This document shows, piece after piece, positions 17,417 through 26,163 of a stretch of 64,000 nucleotides of DNA. Origin of the DNA: Ruminococcus flavefaciens FD-1. GTDB taxonomy: Bacteria > Bacillota > Clostridia > Oscillospirales > Ruminococcaceae. Position 1 is the stretch's first letter. Every line of letters starts with the position of its first letter. The notes under the pieces were generated by a model. It saw only the letters and a list, made by a program, of their open reading frames with translations. It had not been told where the DNA came from and ran no database searches. The stretch is taken from positions 25,215 to 89,214 of the forward strand of contig ACOK01000118.1 of NCBI GenBank assembly GCA_000174895.1, read 5' to 3'. The position numbers and the translations under genes were made by a program.

Positions 17417-17987
17417 ATGGATAAATCTATGCTAAAAAATATGTTCTCGTCTGAAAGAATCTCGATTTCAGATAACTCATGTTATATAAGCGAACAAAAG
17501 AAGACACAGATATGCAATGCACTTGAGAAGTTGAACTTTTCTTCTCAAATAATTACTTTTATAAAAGAGTTTGCGGGCGTTTCAATCGGAATTAAGATTG
17601 ATAAACACTTGTTTCAATATTTTCATGTTATACTTCCGAATACTGCATCAATCAATTCTTCTGAACGTATTGAAATAGGAAGAGTAGACTGCTGCGGTCA
17701 AAAACTCTCTGTCAATTTTGATAATCTAAAAAAATGCTATTATTTAGGCGAAAACTCATTGATTGCATCTAATGAAGATGAATTATTCAAATATCTTCTT
17801 TCAGAAGATTCTATTTTGCCTGTAAGAATATTACCTAAAACAGTCCAGTTATTAAAAAATGCAGGCTGGTATGAGGGACGAACTATCGATATCAGTAATA
17901 TCACAGAAAAATTCCAATCAGATGGAATCCTTTTAACCGAGAGTCAAAAGTGTTTTTTGCAGGAATTCGGAGGAATCATAGGTGTTG
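17417..17987 (+). pseudogene. SUKH-3-like immunity gene, 5' part, split by IS21-type element B
   Basis: The ATG at 17417 follows AGGTG. The reading frame is open to the insertion point and includes the SUKH-3 signature-like NAGWYEGRTIDISNI and CFLQEFGGIIGV. Removing element B and one copy of its 6-bp target duplication joins it in frame to 20951-21240, giving ...GGIIGV-DANDEGFIIYDS... . SUKH proteins are immunity proteins of polymorphic toxin systems. With the insertion, the product would end in element-derived residues at 18025. Confidence 0.88.
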
Positions 17988-18155
17988 TGATTATTTCGCG
18001 CTTCGGAAAGCAGCGAATCGCCTGAAGGAAAGCGCCAGCACGCGACGAGGAAAGCAGTAAAACGCGCAAGGAAAGCAGCAACTCGTCTATGAAAAGCACT
18101 TCGTGTATAATAGAATTGAGGCACAGCCTCAATTCTAACGAAGGGAGCCAAAAAT

Positions 18156-19637
18156 ATGGCGAACAAAATCGATGTGAAGCTCATCCTTGAGCTTCTCCAG
18201 ACCCCGATGTCGCAGCGTGAGATCATTAAAACGCGGCACATCTCTTCCAAGTCGATCACGGCAGTATGCCGCCGCGCTGCTGAATTGGGTGTCAGCTATG
18301 CGGATCTAGCGGACAAGAGTGACGACGAGGTCTATCTGCTCTTCTTTCCGGACAAGTTCCAGAAAGAAACTGTGTACGCACCTGTCAACTATGAGTATGT
18401 CCACGGTGAGCTGAAAAAGACGGGTGTCACGCTCAAGCTGCTTTGGCAGGAGTACAAGGACGGTGTGAAGGTGGGTGTTCCGGTCGGATACACAAAGTTC
18501 CGTGATGATTATGCCAAGTATGTCGAGCAGAACAACCTCACGAATCACATTACGCACAAGCCGGGTGTTGTATGTGAAGTGGACTGGAGCGGTAAAACGA
18601 TGCGCCTTCACGATCTGGATGATGGAGATAAGGTGTACCCTGTGTATCTCTTTGTCGCAGCACTTCCGTACAGCCAGCTCGCGTATGTTGAGCCTTGCCT
18701 GAATATGAACGAGCAGACATGGATCAACTGCAATGTCCATATGTTTGAGTATTTCGGCGGCGTTACGCTCCGTATTGTCTGCGACAATCTCAAGACCGGA
18801 GTGATCACACATCCCCGCGAGGGCGACATCGTTCTGAACCAGTGCTACGAGGATTTCTCAAACCACTACTGCACGGCAATCATGCCTGCAGGCGTGAAGA
18901 AACCGAAGCAGAAGGCATCCGTTGAAGGCACTGTCGGAAAGATCGCTACTGCTATCATCGCCCGTCTGCGCAACAACGAGTATACCTCTATCCATGAGCT
19001 AAAAACGGATGTTGCGGCAGCGCTGGAAGATTTCAACAACAAGCCTTTCCAGAAGCGCGAGGGCAGTAGACGTGAGGTGTTTGAAGCGAATGAGCGCATC
19101 ACACTGCGTCCGCTGCCTGCCTTTCCGTATGAGTATGCTGTGTGGGAATACGGGCGTGTCATCGGCTCAGATTTTCATGTGACCTACCAGACATGCAAGT
19201 ATTCCGTTCCGTACCGCTTTGTAGGCAAGACCGTTGACCTTAAGATCACCGACAGCGTGATTGAGATCTACTGCGGCCATGAGCGTATTTCCTCCCACAA
19301 GCGTTTCCCGAGCTATGTTCGCAACAGGTATGACACCTATCCGGAAGATATTCCTGAACGCTTCCAGAAAACGGAATGGAATGAGCAGACGATCAGACAG
19401 TGGGCGGCATCCGTTGGAAAGCAGACATTGACTGTCATTGACCGTATCTTCAAGAGCTACAGCACTTCCGAACAGGGCATTAATCCCGCAATGTCCGTGC
19501 TGAAGCTGAGTAAGAAGTATTCCTCCGAGCGTCTGGAAACGGCTTGTAAACTGGCGCTTGAACACGTCAGTGTGCCGCGGTATTCGCATCTCAAAGCAAT
19601 CCTGGCTTCCGGTCAGGAAGGAATACAGTGCGAATGA
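18156..19637 (+). CDS. istA: IS21 transposase IstA (element B)
   Basis: A 493-residue protein of full IstA length. N-terminal helix-turn-helix (LLQTPMSQREIIKTRHISSK), then the DDE core: Asp in EVDWSGKT, Asp in VCDNLKTGV, Glu in KASVEGTVG; C-terminal beta-barrel region follows (VTYQTCKYSVPYRF). Ribosome site AAGGGAG before the ATG. No inactivating change is visible, so element B may be mobile. Confidence 0.96.
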   Translation: MANKIDVKLILELLQTPMSQREIIKTRHISSKSITAVCRRAAELGVSYADLADKSDDEVYLLFFPDKFQKETVYAPVNYEYVHGELKKTGVTLKLLWQEYKDGVKVGVPVGYTKFRDDYAKYVEQNNLTNHITHKPGVVCEVDWSGKTMRLHDLDDGDKVYPVYLFVAALPYSQLAYVEPCLNMNEQTWINCNVHMFEYFGGVTLRIVCDNLKTGVITHPREGDIVLNQCYEDFSNHYCTAIMPAGVKKPKQKASVEGTVGKIATAIIARLRNNEYTSIHELKTDVAAALEDFNNKPFQKREGSRREVFEANERITLRPLPAFPYEYAVWEYGRVIGSDFHVTYQTCKYSVPYRFVGKTVDLKITDSVIEIYCGHERISSHKRFPSYVRNRYDTYPEDIPERFQKTEWNEQTIRQWAASVGKQTLTVIDRIFKSYSTSEQGINPAMSVLKLSKKYSSERLETACKLALEHVSVPRYSHLKAILASGQEGIQCE

Positions 19638-19705
19638 AAAGCTGGAGAACGAATCGTCGCCCGCCGGATTTGTACGCGGTGCTGCATATTACGGAGGTGA
19701 CGATC

Positions 19706-20452
19706 ATGCTGAGTGAAGAGACGAGACGCAAGCTGCGTGAGATGAACTTCGGCGAGTTGGTTGAAGCTCTTGATCTTCAGGAGAAGCAACCGGAATATAT
19801 GGCGCTTTCATTTGACGACCGCATGAATCTTGCTGTCGATTACACCTATTCAGCCAAGTACAATGCCAAGGTTCACCGCCTGATCAGTGCAGCCAAGTTC
19901 CGTATTGCAGATGCGGCGCTTGTGAATGTGTACTATGAAAAGCGAGGGCTTGACAGGGATCTGATCCTGACACTCGGGAACTGCGGTTTCATCGAAAAGA
20001 ACCAGCCCGTCGTGTTCAACGGGTTCACCGGTTCCGGCAAGAGTTACCTGGCGTGTGCCATCGGCAGACAGGCTTGTATGCAAGGGTTCCGCACAAGATA
20101 CATCCGTGTTCCCGATCTGATGCAGCTACTCAGTGAGGCATCGCTTGATGTTCACGGCAGAGCCAAGCTCCTGAAAAAGTTCAGCGGATACCGGCTGCTG
20201 ATCCTTGACGAATGGCTGCTCAATGACATGACGGAGAGTGAGCAGCATTTCATCTTTGAGCTGATCGAGCGCCGCTATGACTGCACATCTACAATCTTTT
20301 GTACGCAGTACAAGCGTGAGGACTGGCACAGCCGTTTGGGCGGCGGTATCCACGCTGATGCGATTATGGACAGAATCGTACATACTGCTGCATGGGTGTA
20401 CTCCGGTGACATCAATATGCGCGAACTGCAGGCAAAGGAGGCAGAGTCATGA
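19706..20452 (+). CDS. istB: IS21 helper ATPase IstB (element B)
   Basis: A 248-residue AAA+ ATPase. Start at 19706 behind GGAGGTG, 68 bp after istA. Walker A is GFTGSGKSYLACAIG, Walker B LLILDEWLL, and FCTQYK matches the element A protein. It ends in a 4-base ATGA overlap with the third ORF. Confidence 0.94.
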   Translation: MLSEETRRKLREMNFGELVEALDLQEKQPEYMALSFDDRMNLAVDYTYSAKYNAKVHRLISAAKFRIADAALVNVYYEKRGLDRDLILTLGNCGFIEKNQPVVFNGFTGSGKSYLACAIGRQACMQGFRTRYIRVPDLMQLLSEASLDVHGRAKLLKKFSGYRLLILDEWLLNDMTESEQHFIFELIERRYDCTSTIFCTQYKREDWHSRLGGGIHADAIMDRIVHTAAWVYSGDINMRELQAKEAES

Positions 20453-20646
20453 TGGAAGATTACTGCGCTTTCAGCAAAGATCAAAAATGCCTGAAATGGG
20501 AGGATTATGAGCTGACTCGCCATGAACTGGAAGAAGCTGATCGCCTGTGCCACGGCAATTGGATCGAGATTCCGAGGTTATATGCGTATATTGACGAGCT
20601 CAGATCCATCTTGGAGGAGAACAACATCGATTATCCGGAAATCTGA
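20449..20646 (+). CDS. Conserved third ORF of IS21-type element B (65 aa)
   Basis: Translationally coupled to istB (ATGA). Homologous to the ORF at 6335-6529: it shares EDYCAFS, KCLKWEDYELTR, ELEEADRLCHGN and a closing IDYPEI. The Cys pattern near the N-terminus (C-x6-C) and the later C-H are kept. The gene is part of the transposon, not cargo, because it occupies the same place in two elements with different ends. Function unknown. Confidence 0.85.
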   Translation: MMEDYCAFSKDQKCLKWEDYELTRHELEEADRLCHGNWIEIPRLYAYIDELRSILEENNIDYPEI

Positions 20647-20723
20647 TCATTTGCATTTAGCATGAGCCTGTCTAATAGTTTCAGATGAGCTCACTGCGGA
20701 GAGACCCAGCGAGACGCGCCGCC

Positions 20724-20782
20724 GTTTTCACTGCTTCCACCTTCATTCCGCTTCGCTCCATTCCGGTGGAAGCAGTGAAAAC
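20724..20782. terminator. Long perfect hairpin near the right end of element B
   Basis: An 18-bp perfect inverted repeat (GTTTTCACTGCTTCCACC and its complement) around a 23-base loop, downstream of the third ORF. It probably ends istAB transcription; there is no U-tract directly after it. Confidence 0.6.
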
Positions 20783-20944
20783 ATTCATTCAGATATGTTA
20801 CCCTCACATCTATGGTTCCGAATCTAAGTACAATTTATGATCTAAATGGCTAGTGCTTTCCTTGTTGCGCGCTGGTGCTTTCCGTGAAGCGAAATGGTGC
20901 TTTCCTTAGTGCGATTCAGTGCTTTCCTGAGCATGAAATATTCA

Positions 20945-21240
20945 GTGTTGACGCAAATGATGAAGGATTTATTATTTATGACAGTATTAGAAAGCCGAAA
21001 TGTGTACGTGACAATATTGTTTATTTAACACCCAAAGTTCCATCAAAAAAAGATATGCACTCTTATGATTCGTTCAATATAATTGCTTACAATAATAATA
21101 TCGATATGCTTCGTGTTGGCGAGGCAGGAAATGGCCTCATTCCAATATGGATATCGACTGAAGGGAAACTGTTCAGAGATGACGGCGAACAGTTAGGTAG
21201 AACAGTAATGGAAGGCTTACAGACTATTTTACTTAACTAA
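20945..21240 (+). pseudogene. SUKH-3-like immunity gene, 3' part
   Basis: Continuation of the gene at 17417, from the second copy of the target duplication to TAA at 21238-21240. It codes for the C-terminal half (NIVYLTPKVPSKKDMHSYDS, then GLIPIWISTEGKLFRDDGEQ), typical of SUKH-3-like proteins. Without element B the full protein would have about 288 residues. Confidence 0.88.
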
Positions 21241-21460
21241 CGATAACAGGTTGTTTTAATCTGTATTCGAGAAAACAAGTATTTTTTTGTTAAAGAGGAC
21301 ACTACTGAGACGTTTGACATAACATTTTCAATAAGGGAAAAGAGCGTATCAACCATAGCCTACCGGCGCATCCGTTTTCCGTTCCACACAAGTCCGATTA
21401 GGCATTGTGGAGCATACCACAACAGGCACAAACCCTATCATACAAGTTTTATGATGTCAA

Positions 21461-21533
21461 TGTACAACTACTGCGACGGCACTGTTCATTTTAAGCGACG
21501 CAAGTGATCAACTTCGCCGGTCGCAGGTGTTCA
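21461..21533. mobile_element. Second solitary IS21-type end, abutting a truncated sigma gene
   Basis: It begins TGTACAACTACTGCGACGG and holds three spaced copies of a box like GCGACGGCACTGTTCA, GCGACGCAAGTGATCA and GGTCGCAGGTGTTCA. This is the multi-box layout of IS21 termini, but the sequence is unlike elements A and B. No transposase adjoins it. The stretch 21241-21460 shows no gene. Confidence 0.5.
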
Positions 21534-21892
21534 ACCAGAGCGCTATATTCATCTTTCATGTAGTAACTTTCCAATAACTTTCGTTCTTCTTCCGAAAGAA
21601 TGTCAAGGGGACTGTCTGTTTCGTTCATCAGTTGGAACTGATCTGTTTTTTCTTCAACTGTTGTCAGATCTTCAAAGTCAGGATTTTTACGAAGGTATTC
21701 TTTTATTTTGCGCCTTGCTGTTTCATATAGCCAGGCTCTGATATTATCATCAAGATTTATATTCTTCTTTTTATATAATGTCAGGAATACTTCCTGAACC
21801 ACATCTTCTGCCTCGGCAGTACCCCTATGCATCTGAGCCATGCAAAAGTACATAAGCTCGTTACGATATTTACGAACTATATCTTCAAACAT
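21491..21892 (-). pseudogene. ECF sigma factor truncated in region 4
   Basis: Region 2 is intact (CMAQMHRGTAEAEDVVQEVF, then NIRAWLYETARRKIKEYLRK) and region 4 starts (LDILSEEERKLLESYYMKDE), but the DNA-recognition helix is missing: after YSALVEH the frame runs into the IS21-type end at 21533 and stops at 21491. Ribosome site GGAGGG before the ATG. The protein could still bind core enzyme but should not recognise a -35 element. Confidence 0.82.
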
Positions 21893-21914
21893 TTCATCCC
21901 TCCTATATAGTAAT

Positions 21915-21940
21915 GATGATTTTTAATGTAAATCTGTCAC
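21915..21940 (-). promoter_or_regulatory. Possible ECF promoter motif (second copy)
   Basis: GTGACAGATTTACAT then TAAAAAT on the minus strand, similar to the motif at 1594-1622 before the other ECF gene. Confidence 0.35.
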
Positions 21941-22180
21941 ATGAACATGAAAAACTCAAATTTTACAAATTATACATATGTATTATATATAACAAAATGT
22001 GATGGTAGCTACAGAAATGCTATGCTGAGCTTTATTTTTATGAATTTATGTATTCTTTTACAGCAGAACCAATATATATCGATCATCCAGATCATTATTG
22101 TAAATATAGTATATACCATAATAATGAAAGAGTCCAGCAGATTGGGATAATATTTCTCGATGCAACGTACTGTATACAAC

Positions 22181-22210
22181 AAACGCTCTCTGAACATTCA
22201 GGGAGCGTTT
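22181..22210. terminator. Hairpin terminator
   Basis: Stem AAACGCTCTCTGAA / TTCAGGGAGCGTTT (one G-T pair) with a 2-base loop, followed on the plus strand by ACTGTTTTTG. The preceding 240 bp (21941-22180) are AT-rich without a recognisable gene. Confidence 0.7.
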
Positions 22211-22493
22211 ACTGTTTTTGGGAGATTATTTCCTGTATTTATCAAGGATAATACTAAGAGGCATTTCTCTCACAGAAGAACCAATCACTCCAGAACATTC
22301 TTATTCTTCTTTTTCTGTCGCTTCTGCTCTTGCTGATAGCGCCGAGTATATGACCTCATGGAAATCTCATCCCTCTATGGTTCGCATAGAGCCGCCATCA
22401 TTGGTTGTGTCTGTGACTTGACGGAAGTATCATTATAGTACCTGCTTTCATCGCCTTACAGAGAACTGCTCTGCATTCTGAAACATCATATAC
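22211..22493 (-). other. Degenerate coding remnants
   Basis: On the minus strand short frames look like protein tails, for example GSSVREMPLSIILDKYRK ending at the TAA near 22226, and VYDVSECRAVLCKAMKAGT ending at 22398. None has a start or a convincing length, and stops separate them. I read this as decayed mobile-element or ICE genes next to the 160-bp element; identity unknown. Confidence 0.35.
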
Positions 22494-22653
22494 ATTGCTC
22501 CACCAACTAAACCTTGCCTTCAAATGCTTGACATAAAGAAAAATTCTCAGCGTCAGAAAAACTTGAAATGCGTCAGCATTTCTGCGTTTTCCTTCCTTGA
22601 TAATTTTCCTCTCTGTCTTCGCCTTTTTGACAATGTTTAATTGGCGGTGCAAT
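22494..22653. repeat. 160-bp nested-palindrome element, copy A
   Basis: Bounded by ATTGCTCCACCAACTAA and TTAATTGGCGGTGCAAT. The centre folds as GAAATGC-GTCA-GCATTTC inside a second stem (AGAAAAAC with GTTTTCC). A relative of exactly the same length lies at 56324-56483 with compensating changes in the stems. It could be a non-autonomous transposon or a structured RNA. No target duplication is visible. Confidence 0.75.
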
Positions 22654-22805
22654 ACCGCAAGCGTATGGTTTCTTTGGCTGCCTGATTTTAGTCCGGCACA
22701 GGTTCAAAGTATTCTTACTGCTGCTATTCTGTTTTCAAGATTCTGTGTAAAGGCTTAAATCCCCCTACATAAATACAGCCCACGAAAACAGGATCTCTCA
22801 GCAAC

Positions 22806-23228
22806 TCATCTGATAATTTCAGCGATTTTAACAATCCAGAATGAGACAGTCCGCTGCGGTATTGATAATTTTGACGAAATATCTGTCTGATAGTATCCAA
22901 GCACTTTATACATATAGAAAGCTTTTCTCATTACAGGCGGAACTTCCATAAGTCTGCGGTACTTTTCATCGCTGTCAATAAGTTCAGCCCAGTAATTCTC
23001 TAAATACGTATCTGAGTGATCGTCATATGCTACATCTGCTGCAAATTCAGGCTCTGCAAGCAAAGTTGTTCTCCTGTAAAATGCTCTGTCCAGATTGAAC
23101 ATCTGAACGTCGTATTCCCTGATAGCGGCTATCTGTTCCTCAAACATTCCACTTTCCCGGTAAATTTTCTCCTTTTTGTTCCATAATTCCTTGAATTTCT
23201 TTTCTTCTGCTGCATGATTATATGCCAT
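22806..23228 (-). CDS. Sigma-70 region 4-like HTH protein
   Basis: A 140-residue protein: a charged helical N-terminus (EEKKFKELWNKKEKIYRESG), then a C-terminal HTH of sigma region 4 type (YYQTDISSKLSIPQRTVSFW). No region 2 is present. Such proteins are frequent in conjugative and phage islands of Clostridia as small regulators. With the next two genes upstream it forms a minus-strand regulator cluster that may be what remains of an older element. The 23229-23429 gap holds only a small hairpin (TTCTGCTTTTAAAGCAGAA). Confidence 0.75.
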   Translation of the reverse strand: MAYNHAAEEKKFKELWNKKEKIYRESGMFEEQIAAIREYDVQMFNLDRAFYRRTTLLAEPEFAADVAYDDHSDTYLENYWAELIDSDEKYRRLMEVPPVMRKAFYMYKVLGYYQTDISSKLSIPQRTVSFWIVKIAEIIR

Positions 23229-23429
23229 TTTTTATTCCTCCGTTTTGATTGATTTTTGTTCTTGGATCAAAACGAAGGACTATGGATATTTTGCAGCTAA
23301 ACACAGCCATTTCCCCGATAAAAACATAAGACCCCATTCTGCTTTTAAAGCAGAACAGGGCAAAAAAATAAGAGTCTGACTCGCTTTAAAAGCTTGTCAA
23401 ACTCCTACTCGTTACTTAATCGGTGGTGT

Positions 23430-23609
23430 TCATACTAAGTCTTCATATGTAATTTTTACTTTCATTCTGCACTTCCAGCATTTTATTCTTATCGCCGGAT
23501 AGCATCCGATAGGTCCGATATCACTTAGCGGATCTCTGTAAATGCAGATGTAATCGAACAATCTGCCTTCACAGTACGGACATCGGTATTTCTTCTTGTT
23601 TAAAATCAT
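23430..23609 (-). CDS. Small zinc-ribbon protein (59 aa)
   Basis: Start chosen at 23609 behind GAGAGAGGG. Two CxxC knuckles (YRCPYCEGRLFDYI and IKCWKCRMKVK) spaced by about 30 residues make a zinc ribbon. Small zinc-ribbon proteins of this kind are usual in ICE regulatory clusters; the role is unknown. It follows the Xre regulator by 73 bp. Confidence 0.7.
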   Translation of the reverse strand: MILNKKKYRCPYCEGRLFDYICIYRDPLSDIGPIGCYPAIRIKCWKCRMKVKITYEDLV

Positions 23610-23682
23610 GTTTTTCCCTCTCTCTTTTAGCTTTACAGCTAAACATATATTCAATAATTTTTGCGACCGCAGCCGCAAAAAA

Positions 23683-24054
23683 TTATTGTTCATTTTGTCG
23701 GAGATATTTGATAAATCTCTCCCAGTCTTTATCTGTGGCAGAAGCATCACGGGCTGCCCTTATCGCCTTAACAGCGCTTTTATTGGACTGGAGATACTCT
23801 GTTATATCAGGACTGAGCTGCCCTGACGCTTCTGCGTACAGATCATAAAAGATGTTTGTTTCTTCCATAGTCAACTCAAATACCTCTATCATCTTTTTTA
23901 TCAGCCGAAGATCAGGACATTTTCTTTTTCCATGCTCGATCTGGCTGAGATACGGTACTGATACTCCCAGTATCTTTGCGAGTTCCTGACTCTGAAGTTT
24001 CTTTTTTCGTTTCTTTTCGGAAATGAACTGACCGAGATCAGTTTTTGAGTTCAT
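23683..24054 (-). CDS. Xre-family HTH transcriptional regulator
   Basis: A 123-residue protein. The N-terminal Cro/C1-type HTH is at about residues 8-65 (LQSQELAKILGVSVPYLSQI, EHGKRKCPDLRLIKKM), with a helical C-terminal part. It probably controls the small cluster downstream and may be the former repressor of a lost mobile element. Confidence 0.88.
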   Translation of the reverse strand: MNSKTDLGQFISEKKRKKKLQSQELAKILGVSVPYLSQIEHGKRKCPDLRLIKKMIEVFELTMEETNIFYDLYAEASGQLSPDITEYLQSNKSAVKAIRAARDASATDKDWERFIKYLRQNEQ

Positions 24055-24096
24055 TTATTGGTGGAGTTAGTCCTTTCGTATTATTCTGCTATTTCA

Positions 24097-25941
24097 TCAT
24101 TCAAGTTTAAGCAGCTTCTTCTGTATAGCCAGGGCATCAAGATTTGTCACACCGTCGCCGTCCATATCAGCATTTTTGCTGCCTTGATCAGTCAGCTTGT
24201 ACTTTGATGGATTTGCTATAGTCTGCATGATCAGTACAGCATCTGACATATCTATTCGGCCATCACCGTTGGAATCGCCTGATTTTTCGGAGATCAATGT
24301 CTCAAAACTGGTATTGTACTTTATTGCATATTTTTCGGCGGTTGATGCTTTATAGCCTCTTATAACTCCTTTAAATACGCCCTCTTCAAACGATGTGAAA
24401 AAAGTCTCGATTTCATCCCCGTTTTCATCACAGATAATCGTATCAGGATTCATGAATATTATAGTTTCAAGTTGAGTGCAGGCGAAAAATGTGTCTTCTC
24501 TTATCTTTTCAACGGATGAAGGAATCTTAACTTCTTTAAGCTTTTTGCAATGTGTAAATGCTCCGTCAATATTTGATACAGTATCAGGAATAGTGATATT
24601 TTCAAGCTCTGTACAGTATGAAAAAGCACATTCACCGATAGAATTTACATTATCCGGTATTATTGCAGAAGTAAAACGGCAGTTATAAAATGCACGTTCT
24701 CCTATTTCTGTTAAACTTTCAGGAAGAATAAGGGATTCAATCTGACATCCAAAGAACGCATCTGAACCGATTCTTTCTAAACCATCAGGGAAATTTATTG
24801 TTTTAAGATTGATACATTTATAAAAAGCATTGTCACTTATCGACTTTATTCCTTTTGGTAACGATACTGAGGTTAAATCCTCAAGTCCGATAAAGACATC
24901 TTTTCCAATGCTTGTTATGCCATCCTCAACTATAATTGTTTGTATATCCGCTCTTCTGCTTGACCATGGTGCACTTTCTGTAAGATCAGGTATTTCGCCT
25001 TCTCCGCTGAGTGTAAGCACTCCGTCTGCATCAAGTGTCCATTTTATGTTTTCGCTGTAGCTGCCGCTGATTCCGTTTTTTTCGTCTACTGCCGAAACAG
25101 TCTCACTATATCCTGTAGCTACAAGTTCAGCGATAAGCTTCTGAACATTTTCATTATTGATTATTTTGCAATTTTCGCCGAAGTCAGCTACGGCATAAGA
25201 CTTGCCGTCATTTACTAAAAACAGTCTTTCACGTTCCGATGTAATGGTATATTTCGTACATTCGACAAGTTCATTCTGATTGCTGTTTTTTGCGATCTCT
25301 TTGCCTACTGCTTTTATAGAGCCAAGCATATCATCATTCAGTTTCAAATCCTTTTTTGCAAAACCTCTTGGAGATTTTGCCAGATCATCTGTATATTCTG
25401 ATGGATCTACAATTGTATCTGCATAAGACTTTTCAATCTGACACCAATAGAGACTGCCGTTGTCCAATATTACATTGATATATGCCGTATATTCAGCATC
25501 CGGCATTTCAGTAATAAGATACATTATAGGCGTTGCAAAGAAATCCTGATATTCACTGCTGCGTATATCGGCAGCAAAGCCTTTATTACTAAAAAGAACA
25601 ATTGACTCTGGAACAGTTTCAACATCGCTATCTTTGTCAATCACAACTAAACTATATTCTTCATCTATGATATATTCTCTGTTGATACCGCTTAATACAT
25701 CTTCTCCTGTATCATGATAATTGTAGTTATCAAAATCTTTCACGGTAAGTTCATATCCTTTTTGTGAAAGATTATCAACATCTTCAAGAGTAAGTTCCTT
25801 CTTTAGTTTATTATTATTGTCGCTGGCAGTAGAGTCAATTTCAGATACATCTGATGGCTGAGCTTCGGCGGCAAATGTTGCTAAAGGCATACTTGAAGTC
25901 ATGATTATGCCTGAGATAAGAATTGATATAGCTTTTTTCAT
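24097..25941 (-). CDS. Secreted BspA-like LRR protein with dockerin (paralogue of 1998-3845)
   Basis: Same plan as the protein at 1998-3845: signal peptide, about 270 residues nearly identical to it, LRR_5 repeats, then a dockerin (DSNGDGRIDMSDA, DMDGDGVTNLDA) that is again almost identical. The LRR block between them has diverged strongly (for example IGKDVFIGLEDLTSVSLPKG here against IGKGVFLGLESVTSASLPDG there, and more so further on). Its upstream region is intact and supplies the empty-site reference for IS21 element A. The conserved ends and variable middle suggest a recognition domain under diversifying change. Confidence 0.92.
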   Translation of the reverse strand: MKKAISILISGIIMTSSMPLATFAAEAQPSDVSEIDSTASDNNNKLKKELTLEDVDNLSQKGYELTVKDFDNYNYHDTGEDVLSGINREYIIDEEYSLVVIDKDSDVETVPESIVLFSNKGFAADIRSSEYQDFFATPIMYLITEMPDAEYTAYINVILDNGSLYWCQIEKSYADTIVDPSEYTDDLAKSPRGFAKKDLKLNDDMLGSIKAVGKEIAKNSNQNELVECTKYTITSERERLFLVNDGKSYAVADFGENCKIINNENVQKLIAELVATGYSETVSAVDEKNGISGSYSENIKWTLDADGVLTLSGEGEIPDLTESAPWSSRRADIQTIIVEDGITSIGKDVFIGLEDLTSVSLPKGIKSISDNAFYKCINLKTINFPDGLERIGSDAFFGCQIESLILPESLTEIGERAFYNCRFTSAIIPDNVNSIGECAFSYCTELENITIPDTVSNIDGAFTHCKKLKEVKIPSSVEKIREDTFFACTQLETIIFMNPDTIICDENGDEIETFFTSFEEGVFKGVIRGYKASTAEKYAIKYNTSFETLISEKSGDSNGDGRIDMSDAVLIMQTIANPSKYKLTDQGSKNADMDGDGVTNLDALAIQKKLLKLE

Positions 25942-26163
25942 AAACATCTCTCCTTTGTATTTTAATTTGTTTTACTGTGAAGATATCCCTCCTCATAAGC
26001 ACATACGCCGATATGCAAAAAGTGTTGCAATATCTAGTTGAAATCAATATAATGCACAATTATATGGGTTAAATATTGTTTGTTTTAAACAAAATGGCTG
26101 TGTATTAACAATACTCTTATTATACTCATTCGATCAATCTATAAACAGATAACAATAAGCATA

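Larger units (their letters stand above)
17988..20944 (+). mobile_element. IS21-family insertion sequence B, 2957 bp, with 6-bp target duplication
   Basis: Ends are TGATTATTTCGCGCTTCGGA and, read inward from the right, TGAATATTTCATGCTCAGGA. Each end carries four or so spaced GGAAAGCA boxes. GTGTTG is duplicated at 17982-17987 and 20945-20950. The interior codes for intact IstA, IstB and a third ORF. Sequence and codon use are more GC-rich than the flanking gene, consistent with recent arrival. Confidence 0.96.

Noticed and set aside
18306..18829. Antisense frames within istA of element B
   Set aside because: Typical shadow frames of a GC-richer coding gene without start signals.
22398..22652. 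Minus-strand frame of 84 codons as a gene
   Set aside because: It reads through the 160-bp palindromic element, has no ribosome site and the remaining part is short; kept only as a degenerate remnant.
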